Origin: PALSA-270 sp963770245
GTDB lineage: Bacteria; Acidobacteriota; Terriglobia; Terriglobales; Acidobacteriaceae
Reading direction: 5' to 3'
NCBI GenBank assembly: GCA_963770245.1
Contig: CAVYOX010000010.1
Span: 310,001-374,000, forward strand
DNA: 64,000 nt
Shown here piece by piece: positions 14,606 to 22,823 of the stretch. Each line of letters starts with the position of its first letter. The first letter of the stretch is position 1. The notes beneath the pieces are model-generated. The model was not told the origin of the DNA, searched no databases, and was given only the letters and a program-made list of their open reading frames with translations. The translations under genes and the position numbers were made by a program.

Positions 14606-15550
14606 TCAGGCAACTTTCAGCACTATCTTGCCTCGTGCGTGTCCGGTCTCGTTGAGTTCGTGGGCTCGTCGGGCGTCTGCGAGCGGCAGCACGGTTTCGA
14701 CCACTGCTTTCAGTTTCCCGGCATCGACGAGCTGTGCGATCTCAGACAACTGCGAAGAACTGGGGTGGGAAGAGAAGAAAGCCGAGCGAACGCCGTGTGT
14801 GGCAGCCTCGTCTGCCGAGGGTGGAGCGACAATCGAAACGAGAATCCCGCCCTTCTTCAGCACCTTCCACGAACGGTTCTGGGTATCGCCTCCCAGTGTG
14901 TCGAGCACTACGTCAACGTCGTGGACTACATCCTCGAAGCGCGTCTTTTCGTAGTCTATCGGTTCGTCAACTCCCAATTCCCGTAGAAACGCCAGATTCC
15001 GGCCCGAAGCTGTCCCGATGACATGCGCTCCCTTCCATTTTGCGAGTTGCACGGCGAAGCTGCCCACCCCTCCGGCTGCGCCGTGAATCAGAATCCTCTG
15101 GTCTTTGCGCAGTGCAGCCGTTTCGAATAACGCCTGCCACGCCGTCAATCCAACTACAGGAATGGCAGCGGCATGGACATGATCAACTGATTTTGGCTTG
15201 AGCGCCGCCTCCGTTTCCTTGACCACGACATATTCCGCATAAGTGCCTTTACCGATGCGGGCGGCATCCGGCCGGGCATAAACCTCATCCCCTTTCTTGA
15301 ATTTGGTGACGCCCGAACCCACTGCTTCGACAATCCCGGAAACATCCCACCCCGGGATGTAAGGCAGGGGAAGAGGAAAGATATCCTTCAGGTAGCCTGC
15401 TCGCGCTTTCCAGTCGATGGCATTCACCGAGGCGGCATGGACTCTTATCAAAAATTCGCCAGAGCCCGGCGTTGGGCGCGGTGCATCTTCGAATCGGAGC
15501 ACTTCGGGTCCGCCGTAGTTGTGGACTTGCACTGCTTTCATGTTTTCCAT
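14606..15550 (-). CDS. NADPH:quinone oxidoreductase-like zinc-independent MDR protein
   Basis: This is a medium-chain dehydrogenase/reductase of 314 residues, in the subgroup that reduces quinones or enones with NADPH. The N-terminal GroES-like part has GSGEFLIRVHAASVN and PYIPGWDVSGIVEAVG. The Rossmann domain has the AAGGVGSFAVQLAK nucleotide motif near residue 160. The structural-zinc cysteine cluster of alcohol dehydrogenases is absent. The ATG at 15550 follows AAGGAG by seven bases. Substrate cannot be told. It lies inside the interval bounded by the tRNA-Thr and its decayed half-copy, so it may be cargo. Confidence 0.85.
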   Translation of the reverse strand: MENMKAVQVHNYGGPEVLRFEDAPRPTPGSGEFLIRVHAASVNAIDWKARAGYLKDIFPLPLPYIPGWDVSGIVEAVGSGVTKFKKGDEVYARPDAARIGKGTYAEYVVVKETEAALKPKSVDHVHAAAIPVVGLTAWQALFETAALRKDQRILIHGAAGGVGSFAVQLAKWKGAHVIGTASGRNLAFLRELGVDEPIDYEKTRFEDVVHDVDVVLDTLGGDTQNRSWKVLKKGGILVSIVAPPSADEAATHGVRSAFFSSHPSSSQLSEIAQLVDAGKLKAVVETVLPLADARRAHELNETGHARGKIVLKVA

Positions 15551-15585
15551 TTGTCATCTCCTTGGACAGGGCATTATGAACGCCT

Positions 15586-15963
15586 TCAAAGTACTGGTTG
15601 GAGTGGCCGTATCCCTCTACCGAGAGTGGGGTCAGCCGGAACGTGGTTTGTAGTTTCAGCGAACGGTTCGAGCAACGATTTGCATTGAGGGCTCAAATGC
15701 AGATTCGCACATCGCCGCTCAAGCATCCGGTGGGGATCGCTCGCCGTCTTGAGCGCGTATCGCAGCCGAAACGGAATCCCCTCCCCGGCGAAACGGTGCG
15801 GGTGAACCGAGATACCCGACCACGTAGGAACTTCCTGTTCAAGCTTCTTCAGGTGGTTCATCATCCCCAGACTCCGCTGTTGGTTTTTCGATGCCTGAAG
15901 ACGACGACTCGATTCAGCGACCAGACTTGCGCTCTGCTCATCCAACAGGTCATGACAGATCAC
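15586..15963 (-). pseudogene. Decayed luciferase-family (DUF5519-like) protein
   Basis: In a frame of 125 residues, HLKKLEQEVPTWSGISVHPH followed by RFAGEGIPFRLR resembles the start of luciferase-family/DUF5519 proteins. Later, LHLSPQCKSLLEPFAETTNH matches the usual region before the terminal domain. The two parts are not in a sensible context: the piece between them is out of register and the C-terminus is missing. The gap 15551-15992 contains nothing else. Confidence 0.4.
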
Positions 15964-15992
15964 AACCTACGCACTGCGGCGAAGGAGAAACT

Positions 15993-16412
15993 ATGACTCG
16001 CGAAGCTAGAATGATGTCCGGGATCATCCTCATCACCGTGCCGACGATTCAATATGGCGGGTATTTTCTGCTGACTTCCCTGATGAACAAGGGCAGCGGA
16101 TACATGGACAACCCGCTACGCCAGAATTTCTTCCGCGCCGGACATGCTCATGCAGGCGTGATCCTGATCTTGTCGCTGGTTTGCCAAATGCTGGGGGATG
16201 CCGCTGCGCTCCCGAGCCCATTACTTTGGGCGGTCCGCATCGGAGTGCCACTCGCTGCGATTCTCATTTCGTCGGGCTTCTTTTTCTCCGTGTTGCCGCC
16301 GACCGCTACGCAACCCAGTGCAGCAGTCGCGCTGATCTACTGGGGGGCGGTGGTTCTCGCCTTTTCGGTGGTTACACTCGGGGTTGGGTTGTTGCGGTCT
16401 CGGCCGAGCTAG
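15993..16412 (+). CDS. Four-helix integral membrane protein, unknown function
   Basis: The protein of 139 residues has about four transmembrane segments: SGIILITVPTIQYGGYFLL, HAGVILILSLVCQMLG, VGVPL-type segment AAILISSGFFFSVL, and YWGAVVLAFSVVTLGVGLL. A conserved-looking FFRAGHAHAGV motif between helices 1 and 2 carries two His that could bind metal or haem. ATG 15993 follows GAAGGAGA. The family is one of unnamed membrane proteins; I cannot give a role. It precedes the isochorismatase-like gene by 48 bases in the same direction. Confidence 0.65.
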   Translation: MTREARMMSGIILITVPTIQYGGYFLLTSLMNKGSGYMDNPLRQNFFRAGHAHAGVILILSLVCQMLGDAAALPSPLLWAVRIGVPLAAILISSGFFFSVLPPTATQPSAAVALIYWGAVVLAFSVVTLGVGLLRSRPS

Positions 16413-16460
16413 GCTTCAGCAGAATGGGATTCGATCAATTCGCCAGGCGGGAGGTTCATT

Positions 16461-17111
16461 GTGCAACCAGCATTCGGGTTCAATATCCCACAAACTCTGG
16501 AAGACATTTGCCATCCAACGCGACTGGCCTTGGTCGTTTACGACATGCAGGTCGGGATCGTGAAGCAGATCGAGAATGGGCGGCAGATCACGGACGGAGT
16601 GGTTCAGGTCCTCGAGGCGGCCCGCAAAGCTGGGGTTCGCGTCTTCTTCACCCGCCATATGTCACTGCCGAAGGAGCTTATGGGCGTGGCTCAGTTCCGA
16701 ATGGCGATGGCATGGCAACGGGTGAAAGCGCCAAATGAGGTGCAGCCTTGGTTCTTGCGGGACGCGCCGGGATTCCATCTGATTCCGGAGATGAATCCGC
16801 TGCCGAGCGAAGCCATTTTCGACAAGATCACCATGTCGGCGTTCGAAGGTACACCGCTGAACATCGCGCTCCGGGATTGCGGCATGGATGCCTTTGCCAT
16901 CGTCGGCATCGCCATGGAAATCGGCATCGAACCTACGGTGCGGCATGGCGCTGATCTTGGTTACATTCCGGTGGTGGTCAAGGACGCCTGTGGCTTCGGA
17001 CATCGCGAGGCGGCAGAGCGTTCAATGGCGAGCCTCGAATTCGCGGGCGATGCTGTGCTTACGAACGCGGACACGTTCTGTACTCAACTTGGGCGCAATC
17101 ACTCCGCGTAA
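16461..17111 (+). CDS. Isochorismatase-fold hydrolase lacking the nucleophilic Cys
   Basis: This is an isochorismatase-like protein of 216 residues. Asp28 (VYDMQ) and Lys122 (FDKIT) of the usual Asp-Lys-Cys triad are present, but the sequence GIAMEIGIEPTV has Gly155 where amidases such as nicotinamidase have Cys. True isochorismatases (EntB, PhzD) also lack that Cys and cleave a vinyl ether by general acid catalysis, so a non-amidase hydrolase is possible. The start is a GTG at 16461 nine bases after GGGAGG. No siderophore or phenazine genes are nearby. Confidence in the fold is high, in any substrate low. Confidence 0.8.
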   Translation: MQPAFGFNIPQTLEDICHPTRLALVVYDMQVGIVKQIENGRQITDGVVQVLEAARKAGVRVFFTRHMSLPKELMGVAQFRMAMAWQRVKAPNEVQPWFLRDAPGFHLIPEMNPLPSEAIFDKITMSAFEGTPLNIALRDCGMDAFAIVGIAMEIGIEPTVRHGADLGYIPVVVKDACGFGHREAAERSMASLEFAGDAVLTNADTFCTQLGRNHSA

Positions 17112-17171
17112 GCAGGAGCCGCTGCCCAGCTAGACTCGCACGCCATAAAGTTTCGCAAGGCTGAGCGCGTC

Positions 17172-17208
17172 ACGAATCGGCTGTTCTACCCAACTGAGCC
17201 ACGTCGGC
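17172..17208 (-). pseudogene. Decayed 5' half of tRNA-Thr(CGT)
   Basis: Bases 17172-17218 match the anticodon-to-5'-end part of the tRNA at 14264-14336 plus ten bases of its upstream flank (TTTCCGTTTG), with two substitutions and one inserted C in 47 bases. The T-arm and 3' acceptor are missing, so it cannot fold. It marks the right edge of a segment that was added or duplicated next to the tRNA. Confidence 0.8.
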
Positions 17209-17271
17209 TTTCCGTTTGGTTTTCAGTCTATCAGAGCAGCCCATCCCACCTGATCGTACCGATTTGCGACT

Positions 17272-18393
17272 TTACGGTTGCGCCGGTTGGAACTGAATCA
17301 GCACAATCTCAGGCGTTGTTCCTACGCGCAGCGGCGGACCCCAAGTGCCCGCCCCGTACGAGGTGTAAACCAACAGGTTGCCCAGGCGCTGCAATCCATA
17401 GACAAATTTCCCGTAGAGGCGGGAAGTGATCCAGGTGAAGGGAAAGAACTGTCCGCCGTGGGTGTGCCCGGAAAGCTGCAGCGAGATGCCTTCTTCCTGG
17501 GCAATTTTCAAACGGTCGGGCGCGTGCGTCAGCAGGACGCTCGGACGGTCACGATCGAGAGCCGCCGCTCGCAGCACCCCTCGCAGGCGTTCATCGTTGG
17601 TCGAGTCTCGAAAATGCACGCCGACAATCTGCAATCCATCGATTACGACCTTCTCGTTGTTCAGGACTCGCACGCCCGACTGTTTCACCGCCTGGAGATA
17701 TTTCGCGGGGTCGGAAAATTCTTCGTGATTGCCGGTCACAAAATAGGCTCCGAGCGGCGCCGCCAGCTGGGACCAGGATGACGCCAGCTCATCCACTTTC
17801 GCTGCCGTGCCGTCATACATGTCGCCGCCAATAAAGACAATGTCGGGCCGCAGTCGTATCAGCATCTGGACGATGCGGCGCATAAACCGGTTTCCGCGAA
17901 CATGGCCCAAATGAGTGTCGCTAACGAGCGCCGCCACCCGGCCGCGCCAGGCTTCCGGCAGGTTCGGCAACTTGACGGTGACTCGTTTCACCCGGGTCCA
18001 GGCGGCATTGACGACGCCATAGAAACTTGCCACTAGCGCCAGACCAAGCAGCGCTCCGACGAGCACCTGCCGATCCGGGTGCTCGCCGAAAAGACGGGCT
18101 CCGCCCTCAATTGCCCAACAGGCGCAAGCCGCCAGAAAGCCAAAACTCAAGATCCCCAGCCAGACGGCGGAGAGGGTGTAGAAGACCCGAACGGCGATGT
18201 GGGTATATCGCCAGGCCAGCAGGGAGGCGACCACAAAACTCACCGACAACAGCGCCAGTCCTACCTCTAGTTTCGAAACGCCCGGCGGATCGGCCGTGGT
18301 CCAGAAAGCCGTCCACGTCCAATACAGAAACCAATGGGCCAAAAGCAAAATCAATTGAACGGTGGCGACGAAGACAGCGATTCGGGACCTCAC
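17272..18393 (-). CDS. Membrane-anchored metallophosphoesterase (YkuE/YaeI-like)
   Basis: The 373-residue protein has four hydrophobic segments in the first 130 residues and then a calcineurin-like phosphoesterase domain. Its metal motifs are in order: SDTHLGH, GGDMYDG, GNHEE, LTHAPD and SGHTHGGQFFP. The catalytic domain should bind two metals. Relatives act on UDP-diacylglucosamine or other phosphoesters in lipid metabolism, but the substrate is not shown here. The start is a GTG at 18393 with a weak ribosome site. It stands alone between the tRNA remnant and a convergent stretch, apparently the first gene outside the accessory region. Confidence 0.85.
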   Translation of the reverse strand: MRSRIAVFVATVQLILLLAHWFLYWTWTAFWTTADPPGVSKLEVGLALLSVSFVVASLLAWRYTHIAVRVFYTLSAVWLGILSFGFLAACACWAIEGGARLFGEHPDRQVLVGALLGLALVASFYGVVNAAWTRVKRVTVKLPNLPEAWRGRVAALVSDTHLGHVRGNRFMRRIVQMLIRLRPDIVFIGGDMYDGTAAKVDELASSWSQLAAPLGAYFVTGNHEEFSDPAKYLQAVKQSGVRVLNNEKVVIDGLQIVGVHFRDSTNDERLRGVLRAAALDRDRPSVLLTHAPDRLKIAQEEGISLQLSGHTHGGQFFPFTWITSRLYGKFVYGLQRLGNLLVYTSYGAGTWGPPLRVGTTPEIVLIQFQPAQP

Positions 18394-18528
18394 CTTTTGT
18401 CACTTCTCCAGATCATTAAGGATTAGATGAGATTCGACCGAGGGCGATTCGGCGAGGATGGCGGTTCGAGGCCAGGTGCGGGTTGGGGTGAAGCTGGTCC
18501 GGGTCCAAATCTTGCGTTCGGCGGGCGG

Positions 18529-19032
18529 TCAGGAGCGCCGAGCGCCGAAGCTGCGGACCTGGGCCTCATATTCCTCTTCCGACTTCGCTGGCAGCAGCAC
18601 CCAGAGCGTATAGATGCCGAGAGCAGTGCCGAATGGTACGTCGAAGAACATGGCCAGAAACGCCAGGAACATGGCTACGATGCGCGCCCACGGTTCCCGT
18701 TGCAGCAAACCCCAACCGGCGGCAAATCCTACGATGGCTTTGGCCAGCAATACTCCCGCCACGAAAACCAACAGCGGGTGCAAGAAGGGGGGAGGGCCGC
18801 CTGCCTCCGGCGGCCGCAGAAAGATGGTGTTCGCGATGACATAGCAAACTGCCGCTTGCAGAGTATTGAGCGCGGAGAGCGCAATCCAAAAAATACCCAG
18901 CAGCCGAACGTGTTCCTGCACTCGGTTGGCGCGCGGATAGGACAACTGCACGCCTTCTTTCACTTGTCTTCCGCACTGGCCGCAGAATTCCTGACCCGCC
19001 GGTAATGCCGCGCCGCATGCGTCGCAAAACAT
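18529..19032 (-). CDS. Zinc-ribbon membrane protein
   Basis: The protein of 167 residues starts with MFCDACGAALPAGQEFCGQC, two CxxC knuckles that form a zinc ribbon, and continues with four hydrophobic helices (WIALSALNTLQAAVCYVI, LLVFVAGVLLAKAIVGF, a third with FLAFLAMFF, and TALGIYTLWVLL). The zinc part is cytoplasmic if the usual topology holds. ATG 19032 follows AGGAGGGC; the frame extends further upstream, but without a ribosome site. A strong promoter lies at 19245-19274 with a hairpin in between. Function unknown. Confidence 0.7.
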   Translation of the reverse strand: MFCDACGAALPAGQEFCGQCGRQVKEGVQLSYPRANRVQEHVRLLGIFWIALSALNTLQAAVCYVIANTIFLRPPEAGGPPPFLHPLLVFVAGVLLAKAIVGFAAGWGLLQREPWARIVAMFLAFLAMFFDVPFGTALGIYTLWVLLPAKSEEEYEAQVRSFGARRS

Positions 19033-19162
19033 CGCAGCCCTCCTCTCGCTCCCGAGCGAAACACCGCATCCAGCTTTGTCTGACACTTCATACGAGTTGC
19101 AATCGTGAACGGTTCCACGAATTGGCTGCGAGGACCCACGCGAAAATCTCCGCACCAACGAA

Positions 19163-19187
19163 AAGGCCGCCCGGCATAGGCGGCCTT
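19163..19187 (-). terminator. Hairpin between promoter and gene, possible attenuator or sRNA end
   Basis: AAGGCCGCC and GGCGGCCTT form a perfect 9-bp stem with a 7-base loop. On the minus strand it is followed by TTCG, on the plus strand by CTCTT, so the T-tail is short on both. It lies 50 to 75 bases after the promoter at 19245-19274 and 130 bases before the zinc-ribbon gene. It could cut the transcript early or end a short RNA. Confidence 0.5.
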
Positions 19188-19244
19188 CTCTTGCAAGGGA
19201 GAATAGTTCCAACGGAGTTTCAACCGTCAAAACTTTCTGGCGAA

Positions 19245-19274
19245 ATCTTATGAGTCGAAAAAGGGGGGTGTCAA
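19245..19274 (-). promoter_or_regulatory. Sigma-70-type promoter
   Basis: On the minus strand TTGACA (19274-19269) and TAAGAT (19250-19245) are separated by 18 bases. The -35 is perfect and the -10 matches in five of six positions. It drives the leader of the zinc-ribbon gene. The gap around it (19033-19375) holds no coding sequence. Confidence 0.65.
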
Positions 19275-19375
19275 GGGTTTTCTATGAAATAAATGGCTTT
19301 ATTATCAATAACTTAACAAAATCGTCAACAGGGCCCCAGATCATGCCATTTTGAGACGGGAGGCCTTCTGGAAGG

Positions 19376-20509
19376 CTAAACTGCGCCAATTGATGAGCTT
19401 ACGCCGGAATCGGGGGGTTCATTCCGCCGCTCCGAGAGATGCAGGGAAATGAACTCCATCTCCTCCCGGCGCTGCAGCATCTGCTCGGGAAGCAGCTTTC
19501 GGATGAGCACGCGGATGCCCCCAAAGGCGATTCCGGCAACAATTGCGAGGCCCCCGATGATCCCGCACAGGATGATGACATTCACCAACAGGTTGGCGAT
19601 ATTGTCTTTCTTGGTGAAGTAGGTGTTCTGATTCCAGGTGACGTCCGCGTCGTAGTTCACTGATGAGAGGAAGGACTTGGCCTCGTCCGCGGAGAGCGCT
19701 CCGGTGGCAATGACGAGGATCGGCCCCGTGCGTTTGTCAAACAGCGGGCTGAGACGCGACGAATTCGCGGCGTGCTGCGCCTTATCGATACGTTCGAGAG
19801 CGCTCGCCGCCAGCTGCGGAGTGGGGTAGGAGACGAGCGTCAGAGTGGCTTCGCCGCCCGAGGTATCGTAATTGGCGAGCGCCACCTCCGCGCCGGAGGT
19901 GAAGTCGACGAGACTTGCAGAAAGCGGCGCGCCCACCTTTTCGAGCGCGACCGGCCCGACCACATATTTCACGCTGTTCCTGACATAGGCCTGACGCGGA
20001 AGATAGATGGGCAACCCGGGCAGACCGGCGGTGTTTCCGACCGGCCGGGGAAGCGCCGCGGCCAGCTCACGCAGCTCGGCCGCAGACATGGCGCTGAGCT
20101 TCTCAAATGCCGCATCCACCAGAACACTGCCGCGGTAAAACAGCACCCGTTCGTTGAGCGACCCGCCTTGGTCGCCGATCTGCTCCTTGGCCATCTGCGG
20201 CATCTTGTAATAGGTGTAGGCTCCGTAGGCGCCCGTGGCGTCAGCAAAGCAGGCAACCTTGATGGTGAGCTTGCGGCCGTCCTCGCGGGTGTAGGTCGCG
20301 GTGGCAAACTCCGTAAAACCATACTCCTTGAGCACATCGGCATTCAGGGGATCGGCCGCGGAGGGATCTGTGCTCGTCCGCACCACCCCGGATTGCTGCC
20401 AGCCCCCAAATTCCTTGGGGAGGACCGGCGCCCGTGACTCGCTCGCAGCCCAGGCGCTGGCGGCGAAGACCACCAAGGCGAATCCGAAAATGAATCGAGA
20501 AAATCTCAT
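19376..20509 (-). CDS. DUF6599-like exported protein with C-terminal membrane helix
   Basis: This is an acidobacterial-type protein of 377 residues. The signal peptide (FIFGFALVVFAASAWAA) ends near residue 21. The body, rich in short Tyr/Thr strands (ATATYTREDGRKLTIKV, GAYGAYTYYKMPQM), recurs as two similar halves, before and after the GLPGLPIYLPRQAYV segment. A single membrane helix lies at about 308-330 (VNVIILCGIIGGLAIVAGI), leaving a short cytoplasmic tail. No catalytic motif is seen. It follows the amidase gene on the same strand by 192 bases. Function unknown. Confidence 0.7.
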   Translation of the reverse strand: MRFSRFIFGFALVVFAASAWAASESRAPVLPKEFGGWQQSGVVRTSTDPSAADPLNADVLKEYGFTEFATATYTREDGRKLTIKVACFADATGAYGAYTYYKMPQMAKEQIGDQGGSLNERVLFYRGSVLVDAAFEKLSAMSAAELRELAAALPRPVGNTAGLPGLPIYLPRQAYVRNSVKYVVGPVALEKVGAPLSASLVDFTSGAEVALANYDTSGGEATLTLVSYPTPQLAASALERIDKAQHAANSSRLSPLFDKRTGPILVIATGALSADEAKSFLSSVNYDADVTWNQNTYFTKKDNIANLLVNVIILCGIIGGLAIVAGIAFGGIRVLIRKLLPEQMLQRREEMEFISLHLSERRNEPPDSGVSSSIGAV

Positions 20510-20701
20510 GCGGCTGGTCCAGCCAGAGGAAAACAGGCCACTCCCTGCTTACTTAGACTACAGACTGGAGGGGAAAGTTTCCAGAGTGCGTGGAAATGGT
20601 GGAAGTGGTGGGGAATCCTGGTGTTCTCGAGGAAGCTTGCGGGTCTTTCTCGGTTCCCGTGCTTCCTAGTCGTCTCGGATGCTGGCGGATGGCCGCAGGC
20701 C

Positions 20702-22765
20702 CTACGGCCCCGCAGTCTTCTCGATTTTGCTCGCGACCTTCACCCCGCTCAGTCCGCCCACATACTTGGCAATTCCCCGGTAGAGCGATTCCGCAATGCG
20801 TTGGCGGAATTCAGAAGTTTCGAGCCGGCGCTCGTCCCCAGGATTGCTGACAAAGGAAACCTCCGCCAAAATCGACGGCATATTCGCCCCAATCAGCACA
20901 ATAAACGGGGCTTTCTTCACTCCCCGGTCGCGGAGACCCGGATTCTTCAAGGCCAGCCCGCTATGCAGCGCACTCTCGACGTCGTTGGCAAATTCGCGGG
21001 ATTCGTCGATTTTTTCCTGCAGGGCAATCTTCTTCACCAGATCTTGCAGTTCGTGAATCGACTTCTCCGAAACCGCATTCTCGCGCGCCGCGACTTCCAG
21101 AGCTTCCGCCGAGGAGCTGAAATTCAGGTAGTAGGTTTCGACCCCGCGGGCGTCCGGGTCTCGGCTGGAGTTGGCATGAACCGAGATAAACAAATCCGCC
21201 TGATCCTGGTTGGCAATGGCGGTCCGGGTCTCGAGCGGGATAAAAGTGTCATCCCGCCGCGTGTAGTCCACTTCGGCTCCCAGCCGCGCCTCGAGCAATT
21301 TTCCCAGGCGCCGCGAGACATCAAGGACCAGATCCTTTTCGAGCAACCCGTTCGGCCCAATCGTACCCGTGTCGAAACCGCCGTGGCCGGGATCGATCAC
21401 AATCTTTCCGATCTTCAAGCCCAAGGCCCGGATCAGGGATCGGTCGCCTTTCGCCATGGGCTGAGCCTCGCGGGCACTCCGGGTAAACCGGACTTTGGAG
21501 CGCTCCGAGGCGGGAGTGACCGCCGCCTTGCCCACGCGTTTGGTCTCGGCCAGGTTCGCCTCCGCCATCGGATCTTCGTCAGGGCTGTCGGCTTCGACGA
21601 TCTTCTTCTTGACTCCGTTGTTCTTGAGGCCGTTGTTACTCGCGACTCCGGCTGAAAGCTCGGGTTCCGCGTCGGTTTTCGCCGAACCCGCCGGCATCGG
21701 CCCCGACTTCGCCAGCTGCGAGGTGGCAGCCGGGGCCCCCTGCGCCGTCCGCGGGTTCGCCTCCGGCTTGGCGTGAATGTCGATGATCAACCGCGGCGGA
21801 TTGGGAAGCAGAAACGCGTTGTAGTCCGACAGATCATCCACCTCGAGGACCACGCGCGTCCGTCCCTGTTCGAACTGCGCGACCCGGATCTTTCTCAGAA
21901 GGCCATCCTCCACGTCGAAGGTCTTGCCGACTAGCGCTGCCGCCAGCTTGGTGTCGAGCAGATCGAAGAAAATCCGGTCTGGACTTCCGATGCGTTGCGA
22001 CTCGAACTTGACGTCTTGCTCGAGATCAATCGCCACGCGCGTGTAATCCGGCGTAGACCAGTGGCGAATGCCGGTCACGTGGAGGAGTTTTTCCCCTTCC
22101 CCCGCCGCCTCCCCGCCTGGTTCGCTCCCGGAGCTGGCTTTGCCGCTGCCTTCTCGGGAGTCTGGGGGAGTCTCCTCCGCGTCCCTGCCGGCCTCGACTT
22201 TCCCGACCACCTGCGGCGCGTCCTCGGCTAGCGATTTTCGTGCGTCGTCGGCCAGATGGCTCCCCGGGTAGCGGCGTAGGAATTCCTGGAATGCGGTCCG
22301 CGCTTCCTGAGGATCCTCGAGATCATCCTGGTAGATTTTTCCTATGGCAAACAGGGCGTCCGACCGATTCTTGCTTCCGGGATACTCACGGCGGAGAAAT
22401 TCGTATTGCCGGATCGCCTTGCGCTGAATGTCGCCATCGTCCAGGCGCTCGCCCATCTCCACCATCAACTCGGCCACGGCAAGCACACTGGGATCAGCTT
22501 TCGTAGAGGTGGGAGAGCCGTAGTAGACCCGCCGGTAGGCATCGATCACCTGCTGATAGTCGTGCCGGGTGCGGTCCGCCGCAGGACGCGCGTGGAGGGC
22601 ATCCCGCATGCGCTCGGCGGTTAGAAACTGCGAGCGCGCCCAAGCCTCAGACCTGTGGCTGCTGGCCAGAGCCGGCACCGCGGCTAGGACGAGCAGAACT
22701 GGCACGAGCAGAAAAAGAGCCGCATTCCCGCGCCCCGCGCGTTGGCTTGAATATGAGTTTTTCAA
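20702..22765 (-). CDS. AMIN-domain N-acetylmuramoyl-L-alanine amidase
   Basis: This is a peptidoglycan amidase of 687 residues. A signal sequence (LFLLVPVLLVLAAVPALA) is followed by a TPR-like tetratricopeptide region (about 75-180, with YEFLRREYPGSKNRSDALFA and FQEFLRRYPGSHLADDA). An AMIN domain (about 230-325, WSTPDYTRVAIDLEQDV) follows, then a low-complexity linker and the amidase_3 domain from about 455 (IVIDPGHGGFDTGTIGPNG). Zinc ligands fit H in DPGHGG, E in the NGLLEKD segment and H in SVHANSS; the catalytic Glu is in ILAEVSF. It cuts the amide between MurNAc and the stem peptide. The TPR part before AMIN is uncommon. A transglycosylase gene lies directly upstream. Confidence 0.9.
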   Translation of the reverse strand: MKNSYSSQRAGRGNAALFLLVPVLLVLAAVPALASSHRSEAWARSQFLTAERMRDALHARPAADRTRHDYQQVIDAYRRVYYGSPTSTKADPSVLAVAELMVEMGERLDDGDIQRKAIRQYEFLRREYPGSKNRSDALFAIGKIYQDDLEDPQEARTAFQEFLRRYPGSHLADDARKSLAEDAPQVVGKVEAGRDAEETPPDSREGSGKASSGSEPGGEAAGEGEKLLHVTGIRHWSTPDYTRVAIDLEQDVKFESQRIGSPDRIFFDLLDTKLAAALVGKTFDVEDGLLRKIRVAQFEQGRTRVVLEVDDLSDYNAFLLPNPPRLIIDIHAKPEANPRTAQGAPAATSQLAKSGPMPAGSAKTDAEPELSAGVASNNGLKNNGVKKKIVEADSPDEDPMAEANLAETKRVGKAAVTPASERSKVRFTRSAREAQPMAKGDRSLIRALGLKIGKIVIDPGHGGFDTGTIGPNGLLEKDLVLDVSRRLGKLLEARLGAEVDYTRRDDTFIPLETRTAIANQDQADLFISVHANSSRDPDARGVETYYLNFSSSAEALEVAARENAVSEKSIHELQDLVKKIALQEKIDESREFANDVESALHSGLALKNPGLRDRGVKKAPFIVLIGANMPSILAEVSFVSNPGDERRLETSEFRQRIAESLYRGIAKYVGGLSGVKVASKIEKTAGP

Positions 22766-22823
22766 TTTCCTGGCCCGTAATCGCTGTTTCGACCGCTACC
22801 CCCCCGCCCGAGAGGACTGGCCC

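Noticed and set aside
20621..21655. Plus-strand frame over the amidase gene
   Set aside because: Antisense to a well-conserved catalytic domain; no recognisable protein.
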